Notes: generated by a model not told the origin, from the letters alone. Positions 53,503 to 63,579 are shown, counted from the first letter of the stretch. The stretch: 64,000 bases of DNA from Cylindrotheca closterium (GCA_933822405.4 CAKOGP040002413.1:52013-116012); one strand, 5' to 3'. Translations and numbers: made by a program.

Positions 53503-54045
53503 CTATCGGCCTCTTTTCCTTGCACTCTGGAATCGTTGTTCTTGAATCCTTGCACTTTCCGACGCCGCCTGGCGGATTTCGTCGTCGGTATATCCTCGAT
53601 GAAGCAATGATTCAGTACGCTCATCTGTTGTCATAAACATCTCAAATCGATTTCTTCGCTTTGGACGGAAGACCTCATATATATCAAGTCGAAGGACCTT
53701 GCTGTTTTCTGGGGTCCATCCAATTTGGACTGGTGGGCCATCGAAAACCTGAGTTGAGGAAAGAACAATGATGAATAAAATTAGCGAAGGTCCGCTCTTG
53801 GCTGAATGATGGATTGCACATCGAAATATGCGACTCACGGATGGGTTATCTCCAATTTCGAGAGGAAATTCCAGTATTTCAATCATATCGAACGAAACAT
53901 GATGGTCTGGAGACTGTAACGAATCCTCGCAAATGGTATCTTGCTTCTTTAGGCAGCTGCTGAGTGAGTGCGTACTTGACGACTCAAAATGAATACTGCC
54001 ATCAAAGTCTGGGATGCAATCGATGTTGTCTTCAAGCTTCGTCAT
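53503..54045 (-). CDS. Small protein with the diatom-type 'GDNPSV..GPP' motif
   Basis: Two exons: 54045-53839 and 53748-53503; 90-bp intron with GTGAGT donor and CTCAG acceptor, product 150 residues. Splicing joins 'EIGDNPSV' directly to 'FDGPPVQIGW'; without splicing the frame is also open but the motif is interrupted by hydrophobic sequence. The motif 'VSFDMIEILEFPLEIGDNPS' followed by Gly-Pro-Pro and a Gly-Trp is a pattern I associate with an expanded family of short diatom proteins of unknown function. The C-terminal part is basic ('FRPKRRNRFEMF', 'SARKRGR') and helical. No signal peptide. Confidence 0.7.
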   Translation of the reverse strand: MTKLEDNIDCIPDFDGSIHFESSSTHSLSSCLKKQDTICEDSLQSPDHHVSFDMIEILEFPLEIGDNPSVSRIFRCAIHHSAKSGPSLILFIIVLSSTQVFDGPPVQIGWTPENSKVLRLDIYEVFRPKRRNRFEMFMTTDERTESLLHRGYTDDEIRQAASESARIQEQRFQSARKRGR

Positions 54046-54963
54046 CCTCGTATTTATGGAGAAGATCCAAAGTCAGATACGGGGACTTACGTCCTAATAA
54101 TATTGTGAGGGCCACCAGGAGTTTCGTCCCTTGTCGGAATGCAAGTTCGGGATCTGCCTGGTCTGTATTTTCAACCTCAAATGGTTCTGATTTGTATCGT
54201 GAAATGAATACATGTTTTTAAGTCAACGAAGATGCGACGTTTGCGATTAAAATACATATCGGTAGGACAGGTACCGGTACCAGGTCAGGCAAGGTGATTT
54301 TTTTTAGGAAAGTCATCGAAAGGATTGGGTTCGGGTTGGATGGGTTTTGCGATGACCAAAACAATGGCACAGAAGAATTCCTGTACAAGGTCGACTGGCG
54401 CGCGACAGAGTAAGTCAGTAGTCAGTCGCAGAACAACCAACATGCTGTGGCTCATTCATTCAATCGAACTAATAGTAATGGATCCGAAGCATGTAATATT
54501 AAAGATGCTGTCGAAATATAGGTTTCTTGATCCAGGCCGAAGTAGTTGAATTTTCGAGTACCGTGTCCTATTGAGCTTCTCCTCTACAACGAGCAACAGG
54601 TGGTACACATGCAATACTCCTGCTACTACTACTAGGAGTAGCTACTGCTAGAGAGTTGTTTCAAGAGTTTGTTGCCTTTTTCTTTCTAAAGTATCAAGAA
54701 TAAGAAGATTGTAGATAGTGCTCAGCTTTATTCAACAACTACTTGGCTTAGTGTAGATGCAATCAAGGTGGAGATCGTGATTCTACTGTAGCAGATAGTC
54801 GTGGGTGAACATCTTGGATCAATATCTGTTCGCTTTTGAGACGCGTACGATAGAAATCTGCATCTTGTCCATCACAAAATCCACCTCGAAGTCCATAGAA
54901 TACGAATCAGAATCATCGTATTACAAATCGTACAGATTCAAAATCACAAAAGATAACCCAATC
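54046..54963. other. Spacer with GTAC palindromes, no gene
   Basis: A 918-bp stretch. A GGTACC-type cluster sits at 54270-54281. Short frames exist but lack starts or motifs. Confidence 0.5.
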
Positions 54964-55695
54964 ATGACTTTCGCAGACCCACAACTCCTTACCAGTCTCG
55001 ATTCTGCCCTTTCCATCTTCCTTGCTTCCACTGGTTCTGCAGTTGCCTCTGCGGAAAGTGGAATCTACGCACTTCGCAAGAAAGGACTCACCGCCTTTGT
55101 CCCAATTATCATTTCGGGTGTCCTTGCCTTGCGCATGGCATCATAATTTCCATTCTACTTGTTGGAAAGATGGAAAATGCATCCGAGGAGATGACTGAAG
55201 TGAACAGATATCGCCATCTTTCTGCTGGCTTGTCGGTTGGTCTCGCATGTCTCACAAGTGGTTTTGGAATTGCCCGCTTCTTGAAGCATCTCGACAAGAA
55301 GGCTGGCATTGCAAGTGATGAGCCGGAGAGACCAGAAACTGAACCATTGATTCAGCGTGTACGACGTGCTATGGTAAAAGAGAACTTTGTGCATCTTACC
55401 TTGAGCCTCGTCTTCTTGGAAGCAATCGGATTGTGTGGATCAATTGTTGCTCTTTTCCTTTTATTGGAAGGTAAACTGAGCGGGAGGAATTCATTTCACC
55501 AAGTTTCATAGAATAGCAAATCACAGCTAAGCAAAGTCAATTTTAATTTCAGAAGCAGCTATCCAGGCCGAGTTCAGTCTAGTTGATCCATCGTTTCGAT
55601 TGTCTTACTACATATTACCATATGTCTCCCTCGCAATGATGGCCAAATCTATCGCGAGTGAAGACACTGTAGATGTGGGGAATGCTTTGGAATAA
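54964..55695 (+). pseudogene. V-ATPase proteolipid (subunit c)-like, copy 1, frameshifted
   Basis: From ATG 54964 the frame encodes 'ALSIFLASTGSAVASAESG' and 'LTAFVPIIISGVLA', then shifts near 55127-55140 (two extra bases relative to copy 2) and stops at a TAA. In the other frame the protein goes on with 'LSAGLSVGLACLTSGFGIA' and 'HLTLSLVFLEAIGLCGSIVALF', which includes the essential Glu of the fourth helix. A GTAAAC donor after 55470 and an acceptor before 55553 define an 82-bp intron; exon 2 adds a ~47-residue tail ending at 55695. Overall shape is that of the four-helix rotor-ring subunit. One frameshift alone breaks it, so a sequencing error or very recent decay cannot be excluded. Confidence 0.65.
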
Positions 55696-55784
55696 AGGCC
55701 TGTTCGCTTTAAGTCTTGGAGGCCTAGGAGCTTGATGATCTTGATCCACAAGTATGCCGACGAAGCGTATCATAAAAAGTTGCA

Positions 55785-56300
55785 CTTGTACTTCCAAATC
55801 GCAAAAGAGTAAATCGAATCACGACTGCTGCAGATCTCACGGTCTCGGCTCTATCCTTTCCATATTTCTTGCTGGTGGTGGTTCCGCCATTGCTTCAGCG
55901 CAAGGTGTCATCTATGCACGGGGCAAGAATGGACTCACTGCCTTTGTCCCGATTATCGTTTCGGGTGTTTTTGCCATTTGCGGCATCATCGCTTCTCTGC
56001 TGCTTGTTGGAAACATGGGGAATGCTTCTGAGGAGATGACCGAAGTGAACGGCTATCGCCCATCTTTCTGCCGGCTTGTCGGTTGGTCTGGCATGCCTAG
56101 TGAGTGGACTTGGAATCGCCAATTTCTTGAAAGACCTCAACAAGGAGGATGCCATTGTAAACCATGATCTCGAAAGTAGAAGGAATACAATATCGAAATA
56201 TTCGTGTTCGTTCTTCGTTCGAAATGACGATGCAGATGCTGTGCCATTACGTTCGTACCGCTCTCTCGGAGGGGGGAACTGGATTTACGCAGAGACAAAT
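55785..56300 (+). pseudogene. V-ATPase proteolipid (subunit c)-like, copy 2, truncated and frameshifted
   Basis: A second copy ~0.8 kb downstream, without a clear start. It keeps 'LSIFLAGGGSAIASAQGVIY', 'LTAFVPIIVSGVFAICGIIASLLLV' intact where copy 1 is broken, but has one extra C near 56064, after 'EVNGYRP', that shifts the frame. In the shifted frame 'SAGLSVGLACLVSGLGIANFL' continues and then ends; the fourth helix with the essential Glu is missing. It overlaps neither neighbour's coding region by much and is clearly non-functional. Confidence 0.7.
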
Positions 56301-56326
56301 CTTCATCCGATAACCACCGCGCCAAA

Positions 56327-58270
56327 TCACCACGGCTCCACAACCTGCATTGGACTTCGATGTACAAGCAACCATACGAGCTCTGAGTGACGGAACTGCC
56401 CCGCCAAATGCAGAGGCGTTTTTTTCTTGGTTGTCTTTGCATTGAAGTTGGCACCTCTATCAAGCAATAAGCGAGCAACCTCGAGTCGCCCAAATCTGCA
56501 TGCGGAATGCAACGGTGTCGATTCGTCACTGCTCTTTGCTTCTATATCCGCATGATGGTTTAACAATAATCGAACAACCTCGAGTCGTCCAAATCTACAT
56601 GCGACATGCAAGGGTGTCGATTTGTCCTTAGCCTTTGCTTCTATATCAGCATGGTGGTAATTCAACAAGAACTGAGCAATCTCCAAACGTCCGCATTTAC
56701 ATGAAGCGTGCAATGGCGTAATTTGGTCGTTGTTCATGGCCTCCACATTGGCGCCACGATTCAACAAGAGTCTCACTGTCATCCGAAGATCATCAATGCA
56801 AGATATGTGCAGCGGGGTCATTCCTTGTGATGTTTTTGCTTCGATATCGGCACCATGATCTAACAAGAGTCGAACAATGTGCACATTTTTCCATTTACAA
56901 GCCAAGTGCATCGGTGTCCATCCTTCGTTGTTTTTTGCACCTAAGTCGGCACCACGATCTAAAAGAAGCCGAGCAATATCCAGATTTCCGAATGCGCATA
57001 CAGTATGCAATGGGGTATCCTCATTATCATTCTTCGACTTTGCTTCGAGATCGCAACCACGATCCAGCAGAAGCTGGGTAATCTCCATGGATCCACGCGC
57101 CACAGCAAGATGAAGCGGCGAAGTTGTGTTTTCCTGAATCGACATGTTGGCCCCTCGATCGAGCAAGAGCTGAACAATCTCGATGTTATCATTTGTGCAA
57201 GCCAGTAGCAGTGCAGTAGCATTGTGTTCTGCTTTTGCCTCTATATTGGCACCTCGTTCCAATAACAATTCCGCAAGCTCGATATGACCGGAGGAAGTCG
57301 CGAGAATCAGTGGCGTGCTGCAACCATCACCTATCGTAGATTCTATATCCGCGCCATGATCTAACAATAAGCGAGCAACTGCCACCTGATTGCGTGCACA
57401 AGCTACATGCAGAGGGCTTTGATTTTCTTGATATGCAGCTTCCAGATTGGCACCTCTTTCAAGCAACAATCTAACAGCCTCCAATCTGTTGTGAAAACAT
57501 GATATGGTTAAGGGCGTGCAGTTATTTGCAATCGACTCTGTATCGGCGCCATGATCCAATAGCATACGCATCGCTTCCAAATTTCCATGGGTAGATGCAA
57601 CGTGAAGCGGTGTCAGTACATCATCGTCGGTCCAAACTTCCGTGTCAGCACCTCTATCCAATAAGAGCTCAAAAACATCCCAATGCGATTTGTGATATGC
57701 AATGTGCAATGATGACAAACCATCTTGTCTTGAATTGATGTCAGCCCCTCGATCCAACAACATCCCAACGATCTCAGAATATCCTTTTACACATGCAATG
57801 TGCAATAAAGACAAACGATCATGTCTTGAATTGACGTCAGCCCCTCGATCCAACAAAATCCCAACAATTTCAGTCAATCCTTTTACACATGCAATATGCA
57901 ATGCTTTCAATCCCTCGAGAGTTGTCGCCTCTACATTGGCACCCCGGTCAAGCAAGAGCCGAATACTATCAACGTTTTCTGTCGTACATGACATATGCAA
58001 GGCAGTCATTTCACGTTTGCCCTTGCAATCGATATCCGCACCTCGATCCAACAATAGTTGAGCGATCTCTATTTGGTTTTGAGAACATGCAACCTGTAAT
58101 GCTGTCTGTTCGCGATCAGGGTCCACCTCGTCTATTTCGGCACCATTGTCAAGCAGTTCTCTTGTGAGGGACACGCTACCACCCCCTGCAGCCACGATAA
58201 GTGCCCGACCAACCATCTCACGCAATCCAAGATGAAGTGCAGATGTCATGGCTGTGTATGACCGATGCAT
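56327..58270 (-). CDS. Large ankyrin-repeat protein
   Basis: A 647-residue single-exon protein with about 18 ankyrin repeats from ~20 to the end; the unit is 'TPLHxACxxGxLEVxRLLLDRGADIEAK'-like. No enzyme domain or membrane segment. It is a pure scaffold and a paralogue of the gene at 58840-60225: both end with a repeat 'HSELVWLLVHRSP' or 'HSDIVWLLVHQSP' and short unrelated tails. The high, even similarity between repeats suggests internal duplication or strong constraint. Partner unknown. Confidence 0.85.
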   Translation of the reverse strand: MHRSYTAMTSALHLGLREMVGRALIVAAGGGSVSLTRELLDNGAEIDEVDPDREQTALQVACSQNQIEIAQLLLDRGADIDCKGKREMTALHMSCTTENVDSIRLLLDRGANVEATTLEGLKALHIACVKGLTEIVGILLDRGADVNSRHDRLSLLHIACVKGYSEIVGMLLDRGADINSRQDGLSSLHIAYHKSHWDVFELLLDRGADTEVWTDDDVLTPLHVASTHGNLEAMRMLLDHGADTESIANNCTPLTISCFHNRLEAVRLLLERGANLEAAYQENQSPLHVACARNQVAVARLLLDHGADIESTIGDGCSTPLILATSSGHIELAELLLERGANIEAKAEHNATALLLACTNDNIEIVQLLLDRGANMSIQENTTSPLHLAVARGSMEITQLLLDRGCDLEAKSKNDNEDTPLHTVCAFGNLDIARLLLDRGADLGAKNNEGWTPMHLACKWKNVHIVRLLLDHGADIEAKTSQGMTPLHISCIDDLRMTVRLLLNRGANVEAMNNDQITPLHASCKCGRLEIAQFLLNYHHADIEAKAKDKSTPLHVACRFGRLEVVRLLLNHHADIEAKSSDESTPLHSACRFGRLEVARLLLDRGANFNAKTTKKKTPLHLAGQFRHSELVWLLVHRSPMQVVEPW

Positions 58271-58839
58271 GCTTCCTCTTCGACCAGTTCGACTTCAAAA
58301 CACTACAAAAGTTCTTTCCAAAATAAGGACGAGTTGAGTACTCGTACTCGTGCCACTACCCTACGGTACTATAGGAAACTAATCGAACCTTGGTCCTGAT
58401 CAATTGCAATTATGGAGAGCACACCCAAGCTGCGAATGGCGATTCCGATGGTTGCGGCAGCTCTCACCATCAATACTGCATACTTGATTCACGATTTGTA
58501 CAGGACCAACTTGGAGGTGAAAACTATTAGGAGTAAGCATCCAAAACAAATCAACATGATGGCATGTTCACGATGAACTAGAAACCTTGCATAAACTTTG
58601 CTTTATAAGCAGCCGCACGAACCCCAACCAAACCAATCTTTTCTGCTCTGTAGTGTAAGGTGCCCCATGCTTGTCCTATCTTCGTTTCCAGCAGCACCGA
58701 AATACGAATGCAAGCTGCCAGAAACGGGCTGCAATGTTCAAAGGAACGCAAAACTGCTGCACGGGACAGACAGCTAATCCGTACATCCAATAGCAACCTT
58801 CGAATTAAATTGAATTGGAACAAATTCGCTCGCTCCAGA
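58271..58839. other. Spacer between the two ankyrin genes
   Basis: Holds the promoter of the 647-residue ankyrin gene at its left end. A 54-codon plus-strand frame (58412-58576) with one hydrophobic segment is present but unsupported. A GTAC-rich patch lies at about 58335-58370. Confidence 0.45.
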
Positions 58840-60225
58840 TCACGAACGGTCCAGCAGTAGCCACGGACTTTGGTGTACAAGCAACCATACGATATCAGAA
58901 TGATTATTCTTCCCTGCGACGTGCAGTGGTGTCAACCCCTCCCTTGTCTTTACCTCCAAGCTGGCGCCTCGCTCTATCAGCATGCGGGTAATATCTAGAT
59001 GGCCTTTCCGACATGCAATGTGCAATGCTGTTCGTGTGTTCTTTGCTTTGGCTTGGATTTTGGCACCACAATCCAACAATAGTCTCACAATGTCCAAACG
59101 ATTCCATTTGCATGCAATATGCAATGATGTGAACCCAGTCTTCTCGTGCCCTTCAATATTGGCGCCGCGATCTATCAACAAACGGGCAACCTCCAAATGA
59201 TTCGCTTTGCATGCGATATGTAGGGGTGTGAATTGATCCGTTTGTCTTGCTTCCAAATTTGCGCCACGATCCAAAAGCAGTTCTGCGACTTCCAAATGAT
59301 TGCTTGCACAAGCCAAATGCAGCGGTGTACACTGTAGATCCTCTGTATGAACCTCTATATTGGCGCCTCGATCCAAACATAGTCTCGCGATTTCCAAGTG
59401 TGAGTGGACACAAGCTCGATGCAGTACCGACATTGAGTCTCTGCCACGTGACTCCAAGTTGGCACCACGATTCAGAAGGCACAATGCTACGTCTAGCCAA
59501 CCAGCTCCACAGGCAAGCAATAGAGGGGTGCTTTCATTTTTATCTAACGCGTCAATTTCAGCGTCCCGATCCAAGAGCAATTCGACAACCTCTACATGCC
59601 CCCCACCGACTGCGAAATACAATGGTGTCCATAGATCTTTGTCCGTTTCATGTATTCTAGCACCTCGATCTAGCAAAAGTCGAACAGTATCCTCGTCGCC
59701 CACTCGGCAGGCAATTTGCAGTGGCGTCAGTCCAGTGTTTGTTTTGGCATTTACATCGGCATCTTGGTCCAATAACATGCGAACAAGCTCAACGTTTTGA
59801 GTTCCGCACTCAAAATGCAGTGGAGTCCACTCATCCTTATCTCTTGCATGGACATCAGCACCTCGATCCAGTAAGATCTGCACAGCTTCAACATTACCAT
59901 TTCTGCTTGCGCCATGCAATGCTCTCATTCCATTTACTGTGGCTTCAATGTCAGCACCTTGTTCCAACAAAAACCTAGCAATATCTAAATAATTCATCAT
60001 CATTGCGACATGAAATGGCGTTAACCCATCCGCTCTTTGTGCCTCCATATCAGCACCTCGATCCAAAAGTAACCGTACCATCTCCAATCGATTCGCAAAA
60101 CATGCCAGATGCAACGGTGAAGTACCTTCTCCGTCCGCTGGTTCGTTGATATCTGCCCCATCATCTTCAATCAATTTTGCTGCAAGGTTCAGATCGCCAT
60201 CCCATACAGCATCATGAAGTGACAT
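58840..60225 (-). CDS. Ankyrin-repeat protein, tandem paralogue
   Basis: A 461-residue single-exon protein with about 13 ankyrin repeats, starting 'MSLHDAVWDGDLNLAAKLI' and running to near the C-terminus. Repeat consensus as in the neighbouring 647-residue paralogue on the same strand, 570 bp away. Its start faces the RelA/SpoT-TPR gene 410 bp away, another repeat scaffold. No other domain. Confidence 0.85.
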   Translation of the reverse strand: MSLHDAVWDGDLNLAAKLIEDDGADINEPADGEGTSPLHLACFANRLEMVRLLLDRGADMEAQRADGLTPFHVAMMMNYLDIARFLLEQGADIEATVNGMRALHGASRNGNVEAVQILLDRGADVHARDKDEWTPLHFECGTQNVELVRMLLDQDADVNAKTNTGLTPLQIACRVGDEDTVRLLLDRGARIHETDKDLWTPLYFAVGGGHVEVVELLLDRDAEIDALDKNESTPLLLACGAGWLDVALCLLNRGANLESRGRDSMSVLHRACVHSHLEIARLCLDRGANIEVHTEDLQCTPLHLACASNHLEVAELLLDRGANLEARQTDQFTPLHIACKANHLEVARLLIDRGANIEGHEKTGFTSLHIACKWNRLDIVRLLLDCGAKIQAKAKNTRTALHIACRKGHLDITRMLIERGASLEVKTREGLTPLHVAGKNNHSDIVWLLVHQSPWLLLDRS

Positions 60226-60635
60226 TACAGTATTTCCCGTTTTGCGCCCAAAAACAAATTTATTAGACGATATATATTATAATACCTGATGTGATGACAG
60301 CTAGATTGTTCGTTGAACTGTTCTTGTAGTGTTTTTCAGAACACGTGAGAAATTAAAAACGAATGAATGAATGAATTAATCAGTCTCAATTCTCCCTTCT
60401 CGAGATGGTCACTTTGGTGATGTTTTGGCAAGCTTGGCCATGGAATGCATGCAATAATACGTTGAATCAATGTAGTAGATCTAGCTAGATGAAGAGTGAT
60501 GAAGATAACGGGCAACGGAATAAAATGTTTGAAGAATTTGGAGTCGAATAGATCGAAGACGACTGGAACGATTATATCACAAAACTTCCGGTAATGGTAC
60601 CCGGGTACTCATCATAACTTTTGCCTTCAGTCACC
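60226..60635. promoter_or_regulatory. Divergent spacer between ankyrin and RelA/SpoT-TPR genes
   Basis: A 410-bp head-to-head spacer. It contains GAATGAATGAAT-type short repeats near 60361 and a GTACCCGGGTAC palindrome at about 60597-60608, ~28 bp before the TPR gene's ATG. Confidence 0.35.
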
Positions 60636-62450
60636 ATGTTGGAGCTGCGCCCCGCCACCCGAGAGTTCTTTCATATGCTTCATAATTATTTGCATTGTCG
60701 GGAATTGCTAGATGCCAAATATGAAGAGATAGACAGTCTTCGTATCCTCTCCCATTTGGAAATCCAGTCTGAAGGCATTGAGACGGAAAGTGGGGATCCT
60801 TGGGAATTCAAGGCGAGTTATCAACAGCAAGCAGTGGATGGAAATCAAGTAAATACATGCGAGGAGCTCTATGTGGCTGCTGGCATTGCCAAACCAATTT
60901 ATGAAGCCAAAGTCCAGGATATCGTGGCACGAGTTTGTGGACAAGAAGACCAGGAAGAAAGCGTCGTCGTGGTTCAGTTTCCACCAGTAAAAGGAAGAGA
61001 ACGAGCATTGGAAAAGGCCGACGATGATTATATCAGACGAAAACCTGCCACAGCTGTTTCTTGGTTGTACGATGTGGTGCGGGGAAGCATACAGTTTTCC
61101 ACAATTGAACAGATTGAGCAATTCATTCAGCAAATACAAGAGGACTCGTCCATTACCATTGTCAAGGCCAAGAATCGATTCAAACGGCCCAGTCTGACAG
61201 GGTACAGAGATTTCAATCTACACATTCATATTGAGACGGATCGTGGGTTTAAGCATGTGTGCGAGCTTCAGATTCATCTTCAGGACATGAAGGCTTTGGA
61301 AAATACTTTAGAATCCCACAAGTACTATGAATACTTCCGATCCTATTTTGCTGGAGCAACAGATAGTTTGAAGGAGCGTTTGGACGATTTGAAAGCAATC
61401 TCAGATGGTTCAGACGTCAACGAAGAGTTCCTTAGTCGGTTTTTGGAAAAGACAAAGGATGTGTCCCGATTACAGAGACTGGCACGACTGTTCTACAATA
61501 CACTCTGTGAATATGACTGGGCATATCAAGTTTACGAGCATGTGCTTGAGCTTCAATTTGGATCTCTCGGAGATTGTCATGTAGAAGTGGCACAAACATA
61601 TAACTGCATGGGCGAGATCCTTCGAGATGATGGAAAATCAGAACTGGCTATTGAGCTTCATCAGAAAGCCCTTGACATTTGTACCGAGTCGGCTCTTGAG
61701 GCAGGTTCTCAGGTTTGGGCGGATACTTACAACCAAATGGCGAATGCACTTTATTACCGAGATAGACTTGACGAAGCTTTGGAATTATACGGCAAAGCTT
61801 TGAAGGTATTCGCTATGGACGAAGCAGGCAATCAGATTCCGATGTCAGTCACTACGAATAACATGGCCAACATCGTTCTTGAGCAAGGGAACAGAGAAAA
61901 GGCGCTAGAACTTTATGAATCTGCCTTACATATCCAAAAGAGAGTCCGGGGAATGGAACATCCGTCAGTTGCCGAAACATATGCAAATATTGCAAAAGTT
62001 CTATTCTACAAGAACAAGCTAGAGGAAGCACTGGATCTTCAACTCAAAGTGCTGGATATTCGTAAAAAGACACTTGGTGAAAAGCATCGCACAGTAAAAG
62101 ATGCCTACAATAAGCTGGCACAAACCTACAGCAGTCTTTCCATCCGATTGGAATCCAAACGCCAATACGACCAAGCGTTGGCAACCCTAGAGCAAGAACT
62201 GGCCATTCGACAACAAATGGCTACTGAAAATGACAGTAGCCATCTCGATGAAACCTTGGATCTCAAGATTGCCGATGTCTACCAAAACATGTCGCTCGTC
62301 ATGGAAAAGCAAGGAAAGCTGAAGGAATCCTTGCAAGTTCTGGAAAAGTGTTTGGATATACGACGAGATTTTTTGAACGAGCAACACCACACAGTCAAAA
62401 AGGCTACGAAACAGAAGGAAAGTTTGCAACAAAAGATTGAAAACCAATAA
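60636..62450 (+). CDS. RelA/SpoT-like domain plus TPR (kinesin-light-chain-like) protein
   Basis: A 604-residue single-exon protein; start moved from TTG to ATG 60636. Residues ~85-250 resemble the RelA/SpoT nucleotidyltransferase-like fold: 'AVSWLYDVVRGSIQF', 'VKAKNRFKRPSLTGYRDFNLHI' without its last letters, and 'HVCELQIHLQDMKA' with the Glu-x-Gln pattern of (p)ppGpp synthetases. Residues ~315-590 are six or more TPRs of the 42-residue kinesin-light-chain type ('VAETYANIAKVLFYKNKLEEAL'-like). RelA/SpoT domains make or break (p)ppGpp or related nucleotides; whether this one is active is open, as some catalytic residues are not obvious. TPRs would dock partners. No targeting peptide is visible. 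Confidence 0.68.
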   Translation: MLELRPATREFFHMLHNYLHCRELLDAKYEEIDSLRILSHLEIQSEGIETESGDPWEFKASYQQQAVDGNQVNTCEELYVAAGIAKPIYEAKVQDIVARVCGQEDQEESVVVVQFPPVKGRERALEKADDDYIRRKPATAVSWLYDVVRGSIQFSTIEQIEQFIQQIQEDSSITIVKAKNRFKRPSLTGYRDFNLHIHIETDRGFKHVCELQIHLQDMKALENTLESHKYYEYFRSYFAGATDSLKERLDDLKAISDGSDVNEEFLSRFLEKTKDVSRLQRLARLFYNTLCEYDWAYQVYEHVLELQFGSLGDCHVEVAQTYNCMGEILRDDGKSELAIELHQKALDICTESALEAGSQVWADTYNQMANALYYRDRLDEALELYGKALKVFAMDEAGNQIPMSVTTNNMANIVLEQGNREKALELYESALHIQKRVRGMEHPSVAETYANIAKVLFYKNKLEEALDLQLKVLDIRKKTLGEKHRTVKDAYNKLAQTYSSLSIRLESKRQYDQALATLEQELAIRQQMATENDSSHLDETLDLKIADVYQNMSLVMEKQGKLKESLQVLEKCLDIRRDFLNEQHHTVKKATKQKESLQQKIENQ

Positions 62451-62690
62451 ACACTTTCATTGCACTCTATCAAAACGACCCTTCCGCTTTATCACAATTC
62501 CAAAAAGAGCCGATCGATCACTGCGTGGCAGCCAGTTCCAATACCAAAACTACAATATAAAGTGGATGCTTGAACTACAGTGTGTTACACCTACACTCAC
62601 AAACAAACATTGATAGGAAGAACATGGAAAGAAGTGTGGCGCGGAAATAGAGAATACGGGTCTTCAGCAGTTTCCGTGTCACCACCGGCC

Positions 62691-63452
62691 TTACTTGTAA
62701 TAGGTGACGGGTCCTGATGCTTGACTGTCACCGCCATTATACACCGTGGCAGGAGGCAGGGGAGCCGCAGTGGCCATGGGAGTTGGAATGTCTCCAGCGG
62801 GTCCACTAGCATTATTGTAGGTGTTTTGGTTGTAAGTATTAGGAGTTGGAATGTCTCCAGCAGGTCCACTGATTGGTACCGATGATCGACCATACTCGGC
62901 ATTGTTGTAGTTGGTATTTTGTACGTGGGCATCTTGTTGGTATTGGGTATTGGTGTTTTGCTGGTAGGTCCCTGGATTGGCCGGTGGTTCTCGTCGGGAG
63001 CACATGAACACGGCCACACAAAAAGCGAGTGATCCAATTCCAAATCCAACACCAGTCGCCGTCTTGGCTGCAACCAGACCAATACCCAAGAAGGGTTCTT
63101 CCACAATAATAGATGGATTCTCAGGATTGTAAATAATTTGCGTGGTTTCGCCTTGGGCTGGTTTGGGACTCAAGCAATAGTCAGTCTCGAAGGTAAAGGT
63201 AGTTCCCTCGAGAGTGGTGTAATTGTAGGTAATGTTGTAGCTTGGCTCTTTTTGCACATTATTCATGGAACCGCTACTGCCCAAAGAACAAACTCGCGTG
63301 GACACTACAGTAGCATCTACAACGGGCCATTCACCAATTGTGCTGTTGAGAATCATCAGGCCAGCGATTCCGGGCAGCGCGCAGATGAAACAGCAAGCAA
63401 GCGTGTATCTAGCACCCAAAGTGGTGGCTTTCTTTGCTGACATTCCTGCCAT
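62691..63452 (-). CDS. Two-span membrane protein with DUF3592-like domain
   Basis: A 253-residue protein. Membrane helices at ~16-38 and ~128-152 enclose a ~85-residue lumenal or extracellular domain with 'WPVVDATVVSTRVCS', 'YNITYNYTTLEG' and 'GETTQIIYNPENPS', the pattern of DUF3592 proteins. The C-terminal ~100 residues are Asn, Gln, Tyr, Pro and Gly rich with two copies of 'SGPAGDIPTP', a low-complexity cytoplasmic tail. The start is ~40 bp from a long GA microsatellite that lies in its promoter or leader. Confidence 0.7.
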   Translation of the reverse strand: MAGMSAKKATTLGARYTLACCFICALPGIAGLMILNSTIGEWPVVDATVVSTRVCSLGSSGSMNNVQKEPSYNITYNYTTLEGTTFTFETDYCLSPKPAQGETTQIIYNPENPSIIVEEPFLGIGLVAAKTATGVGFGIGSLAFCVAVFMCSRREPPANPGTYQQNTNTQYQQDAHVQNTNYNNAEYGRSSVPISGPAGDIPTPNTYNQNTYNNASGPAGDIPTPMATAAPLPPATVYNGGDSQASGPVTYYK

Positions 63453-63493
63453 TTTTGAGTTCTTGCGTTGTTTCTTGCGTTGCTTCTGGTTGG

Positions 63494-63513
63494 AAGAGAG
63501 TAGAGAGAGAGAG

Positions 63514-63555
<42 letters not shown>

Positions 63556-63579
63556 GAGAGAGAGAGAGAGAGAGATAGA
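63494..63579. repeat. (GA)n microsatellite
   Basis: About 86 bp of GA dinucleotides with TAGA and GGAA interruptions, starting ~42 bp upstream of the ATG of the two-span membrane protein gene (on the opposite strand it is a CT tract). Confidence 0.95.

Noticed and set aside
54325..54549. 74-codon frame in the 54-kb spacer
   Set aside because: Starts beside a GTAC-rich repeat and has no recognisable feature.
55109..55394. Minus-strand frames opposite the proteolipid-like copy
   Set aside because: Shadows of the real plus-strand sequence.
58412..58576. 54-codon plus-strand frame with a hydrophobic segment
   Set aside because: Too short and without homology cues; cannot be separated from chance.
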